Source of the DNA: Streptomyces sp. NBC_00620
GTDB taxonomy: Bacteria; Actinomycetota; Actinomycetes; Streptomycetales; Streptomycetaceae
Reading direction: 5' to 3'
Length of the DNA: 64,000 nt
Assembly (NCBI RefSeq): GCF_026341825.1
Contig: NZ_JAPENY010000001.1
Span: forward strand, 3,906,001 to 3,970,000
Positions 1-9,495 of this stretch are shown piece after piece. The notes beneath the pieces were generated by a model, which worked only from the letters and a program-made list of their open reading frames with translations, did no database searches and was not told the origin of the DNA. A program made the translations under genes and the position numbers. Every line of letters starts with the position of its first letter. Positions within the stretch are counted from its first letter, which is position 1.

Positions 1-422
1 CCCTCGATCCAGCGCTCACGCTGCCGGGCCGTCTCGTACAGCCGGGCGTTGCCGATCGCGATGCCGGCCTGGGTGGCCAGCAGCTTCAGCAGCTGCTCGT
101 CCTCGTCGGTGAACGGGCCGCCCTCCTTGTCGGAGAGATGGAGGGTCCCGAACTCCTGGTCGTCGACGAGGATGGGGACGCCGAGGGAGTCGTCCGCCGA
201 GTCGTCCTCCGCTGCGGTCCCGCCGTCGGACGGGCCCGCCGTACAGATCTCCACGAGTCCGTCGAGCCCCGGGTCGGCCACGCCCAGCGCCGCGTACCGG
301 GCGCCCGTCAGCTCGGCGGCACCGTCCACGATGTGCTGGAGCGTGACCCGCAGTTCGAGGTCGGTGCCGACACTGAGGACGGCTTCCAGGAGGGGCGGGA
401 GGCGGGGGACGGGATCGGTCAT
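1..422 (-). CDS. GAF-domain sensor histidine kinase, N-terminal part (cut by window edge)
   Basis: The first 140 residues are visible, starting at the ATG read at 422; the rest lies beyond base 1. They form one GAF domain: residues around 40-50 read LTGARYAALGV, followed by a segment with the FGTLHLSDK and LLATQAGIAIGNARLYE signatures typical of the second half of GAF domains in DevS/DosT-like actinobacterial kinases. In that family the GAF domain is followed by a dimerisation helix and HATPase domain controlling a NarL-type regulator. The kinase half is not visible, so the class is inferred from the GAF subtype. A 37-bp tandem repeat occupies the spacer upstream of the start. Confidence 0.75.
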   Translation of the reverse strand, partial: MTDPVPRLPPLLEAVLSVGTDLELRVTLQHIVDGAAELTGARYAALGVADPGLDGLVEICTAGPSDGGTAAEDDSADDSLGVPILVDDQEFGTLHLSDKEGGPFTDEDEQLLKLLATQAGIAIGNARLYETARQRERWIE

Positions 423-437
423 AGGGGGTCCCTCCGG

Positions 438-550
438 CGCCGGGGACGGGAACGGCTCGTACGGGTCGCTCTGACGCCGGGGACGGGAGTGGTCGTACCG
501 GGTCCCTCCGGCGCCGGGGGCGAGATCGGTCGTACCCCCCCACCGACGCC
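438..550. repeat. 37-bp imperfect tandem repeat between the GAF kinase and mbl
   Basis: The sequence CGCCGG recurs at 438, 475, 512 and 547, giving three 35-37 bp units plus a partial one. Each unit carries a variant of TCGTACGGGTC. A 20-bp exact repeat at 426-445 and 500-519 is part of the pattern. It fills most of the spacer between the stop of the MreB-like gene and the start of the kinase. No reading frame in it looks like a gene. Confidence 0.75.
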
Positions 551-567
551 GGGACCGCCGGGGCGCG

Positions 568-1605
568 TCAGTCCGCCAGCGGGTCGAGCACCAGGGGCTC
601 GATCTTGCCTTCCAGCATGTAGCCGAGACCCTGGACCGCGCACACGTCGGGCCGTTCCGCGATGTGCACCGGCATGCCCGTCGCCTGTCGCAGCATCTGA
701 TCGAGCCCGGGGAGCAGGGCGCTGCCGCCGACCATCATGATCCCGCGGTCGGCGAGGTCGGCCACCAGATCGGGCGGGCAGGAGCGCAATACCTTGCCGA
801 TACCGTCGAGTACGGCGGTCAGCGGGGTCTGGATGGCATCGCGTACGGCGGCGGTGTCGACCTGCACGGAACGCGCGAGGCCGGTTGCCACGTCCCGTCC
901 GTGGATCTCCGTCGACGCCGGGCCGTGCGGGGTGAGCCCGTTGCCGGAGAGGGCGAGCTGCAGGGGCCGTACGGCCTGACTCGGCAGCATCAGCTCGTGC
1001 TGGTGGCGCAGATGCTGCACGATCGCGTGGTCGACGGCCTCGCCGCCCACCGGGATGCGCTCGGCGGTGACGATCGAGCCAAGCGACAGCACGGCGAGCT
1101 GGGTCGCGGCCGCCCCGCACACCATGATCATGGTGGCCTCCGGCCGCTCCACGGGCAGCCCGCATCCGACGGCGGCGGCGATCAGTGTGTCGACCAGCTC
1201 GACCCGCCGCGCACCCAGTCCGACCAGCGTCTCGATCGCCGCGCGCTGGGCGAGGGGGTCCGCGTCGTGCGGCGTACAGGCGGCCGCCCGCAGCCGCGGC
1301 TTGCGGCGCAGGGTGCGGCGGACCTTGTCACCGAGCAGCTGCCGCAGCATCCGCTGCGCCATGTCGATGTCGACGACCGTGCCGCCGGACACCGGCCGTA
1401 CCACCCGGATGTAGTCGGGCGTACGTCCCGTCATCTTCTCCGCGAACTCGCCGACCGCGATCAGCGCGCCGGTATTCGTGTTGATCGCCGCGACACTCGG
1501 CTGGTCGACGACCAGCCCCGCGCCCTTCACATACACACGGGTCCTCGCCGCGCCCAGATCGACGGCGAAGTGGCAGCGGCGCAACTGCTCCAGACTGTCG
1601 GTCAT
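568..1605 (-). CDS. mbl: MreB-like actin homologue (Mbl type)
   Basis: 345 residues, the normal MreB/Mbl length. The N-terminal phosphate-1 motif reads AVDLGAARTRVYVKG (about residues 14-28), adenosine motif MMVGGSALLPGLDQML sits near residue 290, and the MreB-type segment VVRPVSGGTVVDIDMAQRML lies near 68-87. These proteins form membrane-associated actin-like filaments; in Streptomyces they serve spore-wall synthesis rather than rod growth. The usual mreC/mreD genes are absent, which fits the stand-alone mbl paralogue rather than the mreBCD locus. The start at 1605 has a good ribosome site (GGAGG). Phosphate-1 residues are more divergent than in true MreB, so ATP turnover may be altered. Confidence 0.75.
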   Translation of the reverse strand: MTDSLEQLRRCHFAVDLGAARTRVYVKGAGLVVDQPSVAAINTNTGALIAVGEFAEKMTGRTPDYIRVVRPVSGGTVVDIDMAQRMLRQLLGDKVRRTLRRKPRLRAAACTPHDADPLAQRAAIETLVGLGARRVELVDTLIAAAVGCGLPVERPEATMIMVCGAAATQLAVLSLGSIVTAERIPVGGEAVDHAIVQHLRHQHELMLPSQAVRPLQLALSGNGLTPHGPASTEIHGRDVATGLARSVQVDTAAVRDAIQTPLTAVLDGIGKVLRSCPPDLVADLADRGIMMVGGSALLPGLDQMLRQATGMPVHIAERPDVCAVQGLGYMLEGKIEPLVLDPLAD

Positions 1606-1746
1606 GGCAGATCCTCCCGAGAGCGCAGACGGTGGGGCTCCGCCGGGCGGCGGTCCTCTCTCGCATCGTGCGGTCGCTGACGGGGTGTCGCCTTTTGTGG
1701 GGGGCCGGGTGGGGTGCCGCTGGACGGGTGGTCTTCGGCGGGCGCC

Positions 1747-4700
1747 CTATCCGGTGCGGATCGCTTCGAGGATCGGCGCCAGGGAAGTGACGGTGTGTTC
1801 GCAACCCGCGCGGGTCAGGTGCCTCTCGATCCCCTCGCTGTGGGCGTAGCCGATGAAGGGGAGGCCGATCGAGTGCGCGGCGGTCAGCTCGGCGACGGAG
1901 GAACCGATGAATACGGCGTCCGAGGGGGAGGTGCTGAACTGGTTCAGGGCGCGGTGGAGGCAATCGGGGTTCGGCATCAGCAGGGTGAGGTCGTTGGATC
2001 GTGCGTGGACTGGCACGGAGAGTTTGCGCTTCCTCAGATACGCCATGACGGCGCCCAGTGAGTTGTCCGTGACCAGGCTTGCTCCCCGGATGGGGGTGGC
2101 GCTGAGCACGCCGACCAAGACGTCGGCGTGAGCGGTGGGCCGCGCTGAGTGGACGGCTCCCAACTCGATCCGGTCGAGTTCCTGGCGCAGGTCGGCTGCC
2201 AGCCGGTGGTCCGCGAGCGCGCGCAACAGGTCCAGTGGGTTGACGTTTCCCTCCAGGAGTGACCGGGCGGTGCCCAGCGGCGAGCCGCTCAGCGCCTCGT
2301 CCGGATGACGCAGCTCCACCAGGAGGGCGGCGAGACGCCGGGCGGCCTGCTGCTCCTCCGCGTGTCCGGGGTACAGCCGGGCCAAGGGGCCGTCGAAGCC
2401 CAGGAGCACGCACTCGGCGCCGTCCAGGGCCGCGGCCAGCGACCGCTGCCGTGCCTCGGCCCTGCGCTTGACCGGGTTGCGTGCCGGGTCCGCGGGCGGG
2501 GCCTGCGGCGGCGGGGCGCCCTCGCGCAGCCGTACCGCGCACACCACCGACAGCCCCGGCACCGGCCATCTGCGCAGCGCCTCGCGCACGGCCAGCTGGG
2601 CGGCGCCCCCGCGCCCCAGCGGGTAGCGGCGGGTGATCCGGCCCGCCTCCTTGACCAGGTGGTCGAGGAGCTGCCCGGACACGTCGGTGGTTTCGCTGCG
2701 GACGAAGGCCACGGCGTCGTCGACGTGCCAGGACAGTTCCACCGACGCGGTGAAGGAGCTGCCGCCCGAGCTGCGCAGCAGCAGCTCGTGACTGGCGTGA
2801 TGGGTGCTGAGGTCGACCTCGTAGTAGGTGATGAGGGGCCATGAAGTGCGCTTGCCATGAGGCTGGTTGGGGTTCAGGAGGGTCAGCGGGAGGTTGTTGG
2901 GCTGGGTGTGCACGATGGCCGCGCGGCCGGGTTCGGGGACGCGGATCGTCCTCAGGTTGCGCGTCGTGAAGGGGCCCCGCACCAGATCGCGGTCGTCCTG
3001 ATCGGGTTCCGGGGCGATTTCGGGTAGTTCCAGGGAGCAGTGCCAGGCCAGCGGCTGGCCGGTGGTCGACGACTCCTCGTACACCGCGCCGAAGAGGGCG
3101 GGGTCGACGCCGGTGGTGTCGCCGCTCATGAGGTCTTCGTAGAGAACGGGGGAGACGGCGATCTCGATGGCCGGGAGGTCCGGGTCGGCCGGGAGGTCCG
3201 TCGGCGCGGGCTGGGCGGTGTGCCAGAACGTAAGCCGGACTCTCGGCAGGTCCGTCAACTCCAGGAGGATGCCGGGTAGTTCACGCAGCGCGGTCTTCAG
3301 CACGGTCAGTACGGACGTCTCGGGCGGGGTGAGTACGAGGTAGCCGCCGTCGACGGTGTTCATGTCGTACTGGCCCGAGGCCAGGCCGCTCAGTGAGAGC
3401 AGCCAGGTCAGGGGGTGGGCGAGCGTGCGGTGGGCCCCCGGCCGGTCGTCCGCGTCGACGCACTCCATGACGATGACGGGCCGGCCGTCCTCGGGCAGGG
3501 CGTGCAGTTCGTGGTAGAGCTCGCGCCAGATCGGCCCCAGCTCGCCGGACTGCCGCCGCTCGTGCTCGTCGTACGCCTCGATGGCCTCGGCGATACGGCC
3601 CTGGCCCTTGAGCACGAGGATGCGCAGCCGTCGGAAGTCCTCGCGCTGGGGGTGGGAGTGGAGGAGTACGCCGAGGTCGATGGCCGCCCGTTCGAAGTCA
3701 CCCAGTTCCAGGTCGAGTTCGGCCCGGGTGGCGCAGAGGGTGAGGCGGAGGGCGCGCAGCCGGCCGCGGGCCGTTTCGGCGGCGGGGCCGGGGACGCCGT
3801 CGACAGGGTCCCCGATCCACAGGCTGATGGCCTGCTGGACGAACTCGCGGGCCCCCGCCAGGTTCCCGTTGCCCCGCATCGACTTCGCTGCGGTGACGAG
3901 GTCTTCGCCGTGGCTGACGTCGACGGTGCCGGGGTTGGCGTGCAGGGCATAGCCCTCGGCGGTCGTGGCCAGGACTCCGGGGCCCAGGGCCTTGCGCAGA
4001 CCGGCGGCGTACGTGGCCAGGAGACGTTCGGCGCGCTGTGGGGGCCGGGGCCCCCACAGCCCCTGGATCAGTACGTCCTGCGTCACCGGCCTGCCGCGCT
4101 GGAGGAGCAGCATGCAGAGCAGGGCCTGTTCCCTGGGGGCGAAGGCGGGGAGGGTGCGGCCGCCCTGCCGGATCAGCACGCGGCCGAGCAGTTGGTAGCG
4201 GTACCGGGTCGCCTCGGCGGCCTCGATGACCTGGGAGAAGGAGGGGGTGAGGAAGAGGTCCCTGCCCCGGCGCTGAGCTTCCACCTGCGAGGAGGTGAGA
4301 GGGGTGAGGGCGTTGTCGAAGAACGTGCGGAACTCGCCGGGGATTCCGCCGAGTTCGGGGGCGACCACCCCACGGGCCAGCTCCCGGAGCAGGTGACCGA
4401 AGTTGTCGAGGTCGGTCGTTTCGCTGCGCCAGGCCGTCCTCCCCAGCGCGAAGCCGGTGATCTTCACGGTGTCGTCCGGGCGGACGATCAGGCCGTTCGG
4501 CGTGAGGCTGCCGTGTGCGACGCCCTGTTCGTGCAGCGCTTTGAAGGCTCCCGCGATCTGTTGTGCGAGGGGCGCGAGCAGGGCGATGGGCAGCCCGAAG
4601 CCCCCCTCTGCCGTCAGCTCCGCCAGGGTGAGCCCCTCCACGAACTCCGTGACGAGATAGGGGATGTCGCCCTCGATGCCGTAGTCGTACACCGCTATGA

Positions 4701-6654
4701 CGTTGGGGTGGTCGACGGCGGCGAGGGCCCGCGCGTCCTGCAGGAACTGCGCGTGCGGCAGTGGATCGAGTGCGGAGTTCGGGGCCACGTCATACGAGAC
4801 GCTCGCCTGTAGCCCTGGAGCGAGTGCGGAGTACGCGATCACCACCACGGTCCTGTCGGCCTGCGTGTCCTCGGCCAGCATCACCCGCTTGGCCCGCCCC
4901 AGCCGCCGTACGATCCGGTACCGGCCGAGCACCAGCCCGCCGGGCGGGGGCGGCGACACCCCGCCCAGCCGCCGCACACTCTCCTCCCGCACCGTCGCGA
5001 ACGGCTCGCCCCCAGCGGAGGCATCCCCCTGTCCGGGAACCAGCACCGGGAACTCCCCGGCGGCCATCCCGGCCCGTGCGTCGATCAACGCGCCTATCCG
5101 GGACAGGAGTTCGGAGGTGCGGCTGTGGGCGGTGCGCGGCAGGGTGTGCAGCAGGAGTTCTCGTACGCCGGGACGGAAGGCGTACGAGCCGGGTGCGCCC
5201 GGGGTGCTGCTGAGGACTCCGCTGAGGATCACCTCGGCGAGATGGCGCGGCTGCGGGTTCTTCTCGATGGCGGCCTGGACGAGGCGCATCACCGGCAACT
5301 CCGGGCGCCCGACGGCCAGATGACCGGCGAGCCGGAAGGCCTCGGGGGAGGCGATGGAGCGGAAGCGGAGGACGAGTTCCTCGGGGGAGAGCTGTTCGAC
5401 GTCGCTCCGGCCCTGTTCGTCCACCGGGGCCGGCGGCGGAGCGAGGTCCAACAGGGCGATGGAGCCGGGGAGATGGGGGGAGCCCGCGACCAGGGACGAC
5501 CAGTTCGCCAGCCAGGGAGCCGACGGCTCCAGGACCGGGAGGGGGAGCGCGTCGGAGTCGGTGACGTAGGAGTCCACGGCGTACGTGGAGTTGGGGGCCG
5601 CCGGCCAGGGCGAGGTGATCCGCGCGGTGGTGGCCGGCAGGGCCGTGGTGCGCCACAGGCGTTCCGGCAGCGGCTGGAGCACCGCCACCGGCATATGGGC
5701 CGCCCAGCGCCGCAGCGTGCGGTACCAGCGGGTGCCCGCCGGGCCGCTCCGCCACTGCGGGCCCATGCAGTCGCTGACCAGCAGGGTGACGGTGCGCCCG
5801 GTGGCGTACGACTCCTGCGAGCCGGGGCGCACCACCGTGCCGTCGGCGGTCAGCCGGTGCAGCTCCACCGTGCGGAAGACGCCCGACTGGGCGAGGGCGG
5901 TGTGCAGTTCGCGGACGAGCGGGCGCCAGACCGGCATGGTCGGCCCGGAGTCGTACACCAGGTGCAGGGTGAGCCAGCGTTCGGTGGTGGGGCGCAGCAC
6001 GGGCACCCACCAGCGGGGCGCTGCGCCGAGCCGGGCGATGCGGTGCGCGGTCGCCTCCTCGTCGAGCTCCTGCCCGACGGGCGCGTCCACCCGGCGCTTG
6101 AGCGGACGCAGGGTGCGCTGGATGGCGAGGGGGTGCGGCAGCATCGGGGGAGCGGGGGCGAGGAGGGTGGTGTGCGGGCCGGGACGGGGCTCGTCCGCAG
6201 CGGCTCCGTTCTCGTCGTTCCCGTCGGCGGTCGCGGGCCCGGGCAGCAGCAGGGGGACGCGGTCGTCGGGGCGGTGGGGTTCGGCGGGCGGGTTCGCCGG
6301 GGGTATGTCCGGCGGTGTGCCCGGGTGCGCGGGTCCCCCCGCCGGTGGCCGGGGTACGGCGGCGGGGCGCTCGCCGGGCCGGGGCGCGGCGGGAGTCGCC
6401 TCGCGCGGGGCCGCGATGTGGCCCGCGAGCCACAGCAACTCCGCCAGCTCGACGGAGGCCGGTGGCGCCTCGCCCGACGCCCGCCCCAGCAACTCGGCGA
6501 GTTCGGCGGGTCCTTGGCGGCCCGGGTCCGGATGCCCCGAGGGCCGCAGAGGCTCCGTCGGCTCGACGGAGGTCGGCTGCTTCCCGCCCGCTGCCCGACC
6601 CGGCGACGCGGCGGGTCCTTCGCGGCCCCGGTCAGGAGGCCCCTCAGAACTCAT
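1747..6654 (-). CDS. Multidomain conflict-system hub: vWA-like (SAV_2336 N-terminal), pseudokinase, winged helix-BTAD, HAD
   Basis: 1635 residues. After a Pro-rich tail (1-170) comes a vWA-like domain near 215-380 (LVYDSGPTMPVW, then LLVSDCMGPQW), a kinase-fold domain near 575-760, an OmpR-type winged helix plus TPR-like BTAD near 815-1060 as in SARP regulators, a less clear region at 1060-1370 (part resembles band-7/SPFH), and a HAD-like domain from about 1415 (LLGFDGPLA; FIGSSVAELTAA). The kinase part looks dead: glycine loop LGRAKRVML, no VAxK lysine, HRD changed to HGS, DFG changed to GFA. The gene overlaps the MoxR ATPase stop by 11 bp, so the two are translationally coupled. I infer it is the vWA partner of the MoxR-VMAP system. 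Domain borders are estimates. Confidence 0.8.
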   Translation of the reverse strand: MSSEGPPDRGREGPAASPGRAAGGKQPTSVEPTEPLRPSGHPDPGRQGPAELAELLGRASGEAPPASVELAELLWLAGHIAAPREATPAAPRPGERPAAVPRPPAGGPAHPGTPPDIPPANPPAEPHRPDDRVPLLLPGPATADGNDENGAAADEPRPGPHTTLLAPAPPMLPHPLAIQRTLRPLKRRVDAPVGQELDEEATAHRIARLGAAPRWWVPVLRPTTERWLTLHLVYDSGPTMPVWRPLVRELHTALAQSGVFRTVELHRLTADGTVVRPGSQESYATGRTVTLLVSDCMGPQWRSGPAGTRWYRTLRRWAAHMPVAVLQPLPERLWRTTALPATTARITSPWPAAPNSTYAVDSYVTDSDALPLPVLEPSAPWLANWSSLVAGSPHLPGSIALLDLAPPPAPVDEQGRSDVEQLSPEELVLRFRSIASPEAFRLAGHLAVGRPELPVMRLVQAAIEKNPQPRHLAEVILSGVLSSTPGAPGSYAFRPGVRELLLHTLPRTAHSRTSELLSRIGALIDARAGMAAGEFPVLVPGQGDASAGGEPFATVREESVRRLGGVSPPPPGGLVLGRYRIVRRLGRAKRVMLAEDTQADRTVVVIAYSALAPGLQASVSYDVAPNSALDPLPHAQFLQDARALAAVDHPNVIAVYDYGIEGDIPYLVTEFVEGLTLAELTAEGGFGLPIALLAPLAQQIAGAFKALHEQGVAHGSLTPNGLIVRPDDTVKITGFALGRTAWRSETTDLDNFGHLLRELARGVVAPELGGIPGEFRTFFDNALTPLTSSQVEAQRRGRDLFLTPSFSQVIEAAEATRYRYQLLGRVLIRQGGRTLPAFAPREQALLCMLLLQRGRPVTQDVLIQGLWGPRPPQRAERLLATYAAGLRKALGPGVLATTAEGYALHANPGTVDVSHGEDLVTAAKSMRGNGNLAGAREFVQQAISLWIGDPVDGVPGPAAETARGRLRALRLTLCATRAELDLELGDFERAAIDLGVLLHSHPQREDFRRLRILVLKGQGRIAEAIEAYDEHERRQSGELGPIWRELYHELHALPEDGRPVIVMECVDADDRPGAHRTLAHPLTWLLSLSGLASGQYDMNTVDGGYLVLTPPETSVLTVLKTALRELPGILLELTDLPRVRLTFWHTAQPAPTDLPADPDLPAIEIAVSPVLYEDLMSGDTTGVDPALFGAVYEESSTTGQPLAWHCSLELPEIAPEPDQDDRDLVRGPFTTRNLRTIRVPEPGRAAIVHTQPNNLPLTLLNPNQPHGKRTSWPLITYYEVDLSTHHASHELLLRSSGGSSFTASVELSWHVDDAVAFVRSETTDVSGQLLDHLVKEAGRITRRYPLGRGGAAQLAVREALRRWPVPGLSVVCAVRLREGAPPPQAPPADPARNPVKRRAEARQRSLAAALDGAECVLLGFDGPLARLYPGHAEEQQAARRLAALLVELRHPDEALSGSPLGTARSLLEGNVNPLDLLRALADHRLAADLRQELDRIELGAVHSARPTAHADVLVGVLSATPIRGASLVTDNSLGAVMAYLRKRKLSVPVHARSNDLTLLMPNPDCLHRALNQFSTSPSDAVFIGSSVAELTAAHSIGLPFIGYAHSEGIERHLTRAGCEHTVTSLAPILEAIRTG

Positions 6655-7657
6655 CGTCGTCCCGGGTCCGGCTCAGATACGGCATCAGCTGCTCCGCCAG
6701 GTCGTCCCGCGACGCCGCGTCGAGCCCCGCCGCTCCCGTCAGGTAGATGGCGTTGAGGAGCTGGTCGGTGGCGAGTTCGCCGCCGGTGCCCCGGGAGAGG
6801 AAGCGGGTGATCAGCTCGCGGGCGTAGCCGTCCGGCTCGCCGAGGTGGGCGCGGACGATGCTTTCGAGGTGGGCGTCGCGCGGCTGGTGGAGTTCGAGGC
6901 GGACGCAGCGCCGCAGGAAGGCGGGCGGGAACTCGCGCTCGCCGTTGCTGGTCAGCACGACGAAGGGGAAGGCGCGGCAGCGGACCCGGCCGCGGGAGAC
7001 GGTGGCACGGTCGTCCGTACCGGCGATCATCACCTCGGCCGCCGGGGTGTGGCGGGCGGACCGGACCAGCTCGGGGATCTCGTACTCGCCCTCCTCCAGG
7101 ATGTTCAGCAGGTCGTTGGGCAGGTCGAGGTCGCTCTTGTCGATCTCGTCGATGAGCAGGGCGCGGGGGCGGCGGTAGGGGAGAAGCGAGGTGCCCAGCG
7201 GGCCCAGGCGCAGATGGTCCTGGAGCTCGCTGTCCGCGGGGAGTTCGCGCGCGGCGGCGCGACCGGCGTCGTAGAGGCGGGAGAGCGGGTCGTACTGGTA
7301 GAGCCCGTCGTGCAGGATGGTCCGGCTGGTGATGTTCCAGCGGAGCACCGGGCCGAGCTTCAACTCCCTTGCCACCGCGTACGCGAGCGAGGACTTCCCG
7401 CTGCCCGGCGGGCCCGTCACCAGGAGCGGGCGGCGCAAGTACAGGGCTGCGTTGACGAGTTGGACCGCACGGTCGGTGGCGCGGTAGGTGCGGGCGCGGT
7501 GTCTGCGGTCCGGGGAGGTGGCCGAGGTGTCGCCGTCCGCGGCGGGTGTGTCCAGCTCGGGGCCGCCGTCGAAGTCGCGCCAGGGCGGCGGCGCGGGAAG
7601 CTTGGCGATGCCGTCGTGGGGCTCGCTCCCACCCGTGTAGACGGGCCACAGGGTCAT
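6644..7657 (-). CDS. MoxR-family AAA+ ATPase
   Basis: 337 residues. Walker A is GPPGSGKSSLAYA near residue 80; Walker B is LLIDEIDKSD near 165, followed by the MoxR-typical NLLNILEEGEYEIPEL. Sensor-1 and arginine-finger region reads VLTSNGEREFPPAFLRRC. MoxR ATPases remodel partner proteins together with vWA proteins. It sits between the trypsin/VMAP gene (47 bp upstream) and the vWA-like giant (11-bp overlap), the arrangement known for ternary MoxR-vWA-VMAP conflict systems. The ATG at 7657 has a GAGGAGAG ribosome site. The N-terminal 60 residues are disordered and low in conservation. Confidence 0.9.
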   Translation of the reverse strand: MTLWPVYTGGSEPHDGIAKLPAPPPWRDFDGGPELDTPAADGDTSATSPDRRHRARTYRATDRAVQLVNAALYLRRPLLVTGPPGSGKSSLAYAVARELKLGPVLRWNITSRTILHDGLYQYDPLSRLYDAGRAAARELPADSELQDHLRLGPLGTSLLPYRRPRALLIDEIDKSDLDLPNDLLNILEEGEYEIPELVRSARHTPAAEVMIAGTDDRATVSRGRVRCRAFPFVVLTSNGEREFPPAFLRRCVRLELHQPRDAHLESIVRAHLGEPDGYARELITRFLSRGTGGELATDQLLNAIYLTGAAGLDAASRDDLAEQLMPYLSRTRDDDEF

Positions 7658-7704
7658 GCTCTCTCCTCGCTGCGTTGCCGGTCCCTACGCCTGGCAGGCG
7701 GTGT

Positions 7705-9495
7705 TCAGCCGACCGGCGAGTGCAGATAGCCGACGGGGTCGGGCAGACATCTGGGGTCTTCCCAGAGCAGGGCAAGGTCGTACGCCCAGTGCGGTTCCGG
7801 CGCGTCGGAGGCGTACGCCGTCTCGCGCAACTCGTGGATGTAGGTGGGGAGTTCGGACGGCGGCAGGTCCGCCAGGTGTTCTGCCAGGCGGTCCAGGAAC
7901 GCGGCGCCCGAGCAGTCCTCGTGCACCCCGCCGCGCTGCTCGCCGCGGCAGCCGGTGCGCGGCCACAGCATCACCGGCACCGCCGCATTCAGGCTCGCCT
8001 GGAACAGCCGCCGGGTGCCGTCCGCGCGCGGTGGCGAGGCGAAACCCACCATGTCGGCGCCGCGCCGCAGCCCGATCGTCAGCCGGACCGGGTCCTGTCC
8101 CACGGCCCCGCAGCCGATGCGGTGCAGCCGTGCCCCGGGCTGCGCATCGAGGCGCTGCCACTTCTTCAGCAGCATGTGCTGCAGGCCGCCGCTGCGCCGC
8201 CGCTCCAGGTCCATCACGACGAGCGGCGCGAAGGAGCCGAGCGGACTGTCGTCGTCGGCGCTGCGCTTCCAGTGCGCCACATCCGTGTTGAGCCAGCGCC
8301 GCGGCAGTACGAAGGCGATCAACTCCCGGGCGTCGGGCTCCAGTTCGTGGTAGGCCTCGTCGATGCGTTCCAGGACGTAGGCGCGGACGCGCTCGGCGGG
8401 CAGGGGGCGTGAGCCGACAACCCGGCGGTGCCGGCCGTTGTACGCGGACACCTCGACCAGGAACTGGTGGTCGCCCGAACCGCTGGGCGCGATCTCCACG
8501 AGGATGGGAGACCAGGGCCTCGCCGCGGAGGCGGGGCGGCCGGCGGGAGCGGGTACCGGCGCGGCGCGGTGGTCGCCGGGAGCGTGTACCGGCGGAGCGC
8601 CGCCTCGGCCGTGCGGGCCCCGCGGCCAAGTCCGCAGCGCGCCCCTCGTAGGCGCGTCCTCGGTGAAGTCGGCGAGCCGCGCGGCGAACCGGGCGACGGC
8701 TCCGGTGTCGGGGACCTCGGAGAGCAAATACCAGGCCGCGTCCCACAACGACGCGAACCCGCGTGACGGAACCGGCGGCCCGAACGGGCCCACTGCGTCC
8801 CGGTAGAGCCGCTCGGGACCGCACTCGGGCACCTCCGACGCCCTGTACCCCGCCACCAGTTCCCGCAGCCGCTCCTTCTCCGGCCGCCCGTACTCCGGAG
8901 TCGGGATCAGTTCGCCGAGCCGGGGCCAGTAGCGGGCCATGATGTGCGCGGGCAGCATCCGGCCGTTGCGGATCCCGGGGTCGCGGGCGGCGGCGGAGAC
9001 CATGCCGACGACCCGGCCGGTGTCCGCGAGGGTGAGCGCCGCGCCGCTGAAGCCGGGTACGAGAGGCTGTCCGTGCGCGGCCCACGCCTCCAGCTGGACC
9101 CACTCGCCGGCGATCAACTGGTCGGCGGTGGCCCGGTATTCGGCGATCGTCCCCTCGTCGTACCGCTTGGGGAACCCGTAGGCGAGGAGCCTGCGCGGCG
9201 GATCGCCGTACGCGTCGGAGGGCGCCGCGAACTCCGCGGGCTTCATCGGCACATCGCGGTCCAGCTCGAGTACGGCGACATCGCCGGGGTCGGCCTCCCG
9301 GCCGTCCCAGCCGCCGTGTGCGACCACCCGCGCGGGGATCGCGGCCTCGCCCGGCGCGAAGGAGACGCCCACCGGGTCCGTACCGCTGCGGCCGACCACG
9401 TGTGCGCAGGTCAGGACGTGCCGCTCGGTGACCAGGAAGCCGGCGCCGGTCTCACGGCCGCAGGTGATCCGCGCGTGCCAGGAGGCGCTGGTCAT
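7705..9495 (-). CDS. Trypsin-like serine protease fused to VMAP-C domain
   Basis: 596 residues; start set at the ATG at 9495, whose ATGA overlaps the stop of the Trypco1 gene. Residues 1-230 are a chymotrypsin-fold protease: LTCAHVVG (His), DVAVLELDRD (Asp), and PGFSGAAL (Ser; GFSG instead of GDSG). No signal peptide, so it is cytoplasmic. A Pro/Gly-rich linker (about 280-320) leads to a C-terminal VMAP-C domain (vWA-MoxR-associated protein): FVLPRRWLN, the VVMDLERR block, VMLWPR and the terminal DLALLWEDP motif. In this family the N-terminal domain is the effector and VMAP-C couples it to MoxR/vWA. The effector is therefore probably a protease released on sensing invasion or stress (inference). 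Confidence 0.85.
   Translation of the reverse strand: MTSASWHARITCGRETGAGFLVTERHVLTCAHVVGRSGTDPVGVSFAPGEAAIPARVVAHGGWDGREADPGDVAVLELDRDVPMKPAEFAAPSDAYGDPPRRLLAYGFPKRYDEGTIAEYRATADQLIAGEWVQLEAWAAHGQPLVPGFSGAALTLADTGRVVGMVSAAARDPGIRNGRMLPAHIMARYWPRLGELIPTPEYGRPEKERLRELVAGYRASEVPECGPERLYRDAVGPFGPPVPSRGFASLWDAAWYLLSEVPDTGAVARFAARLADFTEDAPTRGALRTWPRGPHGRGGAPPVHAPGDHRAAPVPAPAGRPASAARPWSPILVEIAPSGSGDHQFLVEVSAYNGRHRRVVGSRPLPAERVRAYVLERIDEAYHELEPDARELIAFVLPRRWLNTDVAHWKRSADDDSPLGSFAPLVVMDLERRRSGGLQHMLLKKWQRLDAQPGARLHRIGCGAVGQDPVRLTIGLRRGADMVGFASPPRADGTRRLFQASLNAAVPVMLWPRTGCRGEQRGGVHEDCSGAAFLDRLAEHLADLPPSELPTYIHELRETAYASDAPEPHWAYDLALLWEDPRCLPDPVGYLHSPVG

Noticed and set aside
3415..4812. 465-codon plus-strand open frame within the conflict hub gene
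   Set aside because: Antisense shadow without motifs; the opposite strand encodes clear winged-helix and kinase-fold domains.
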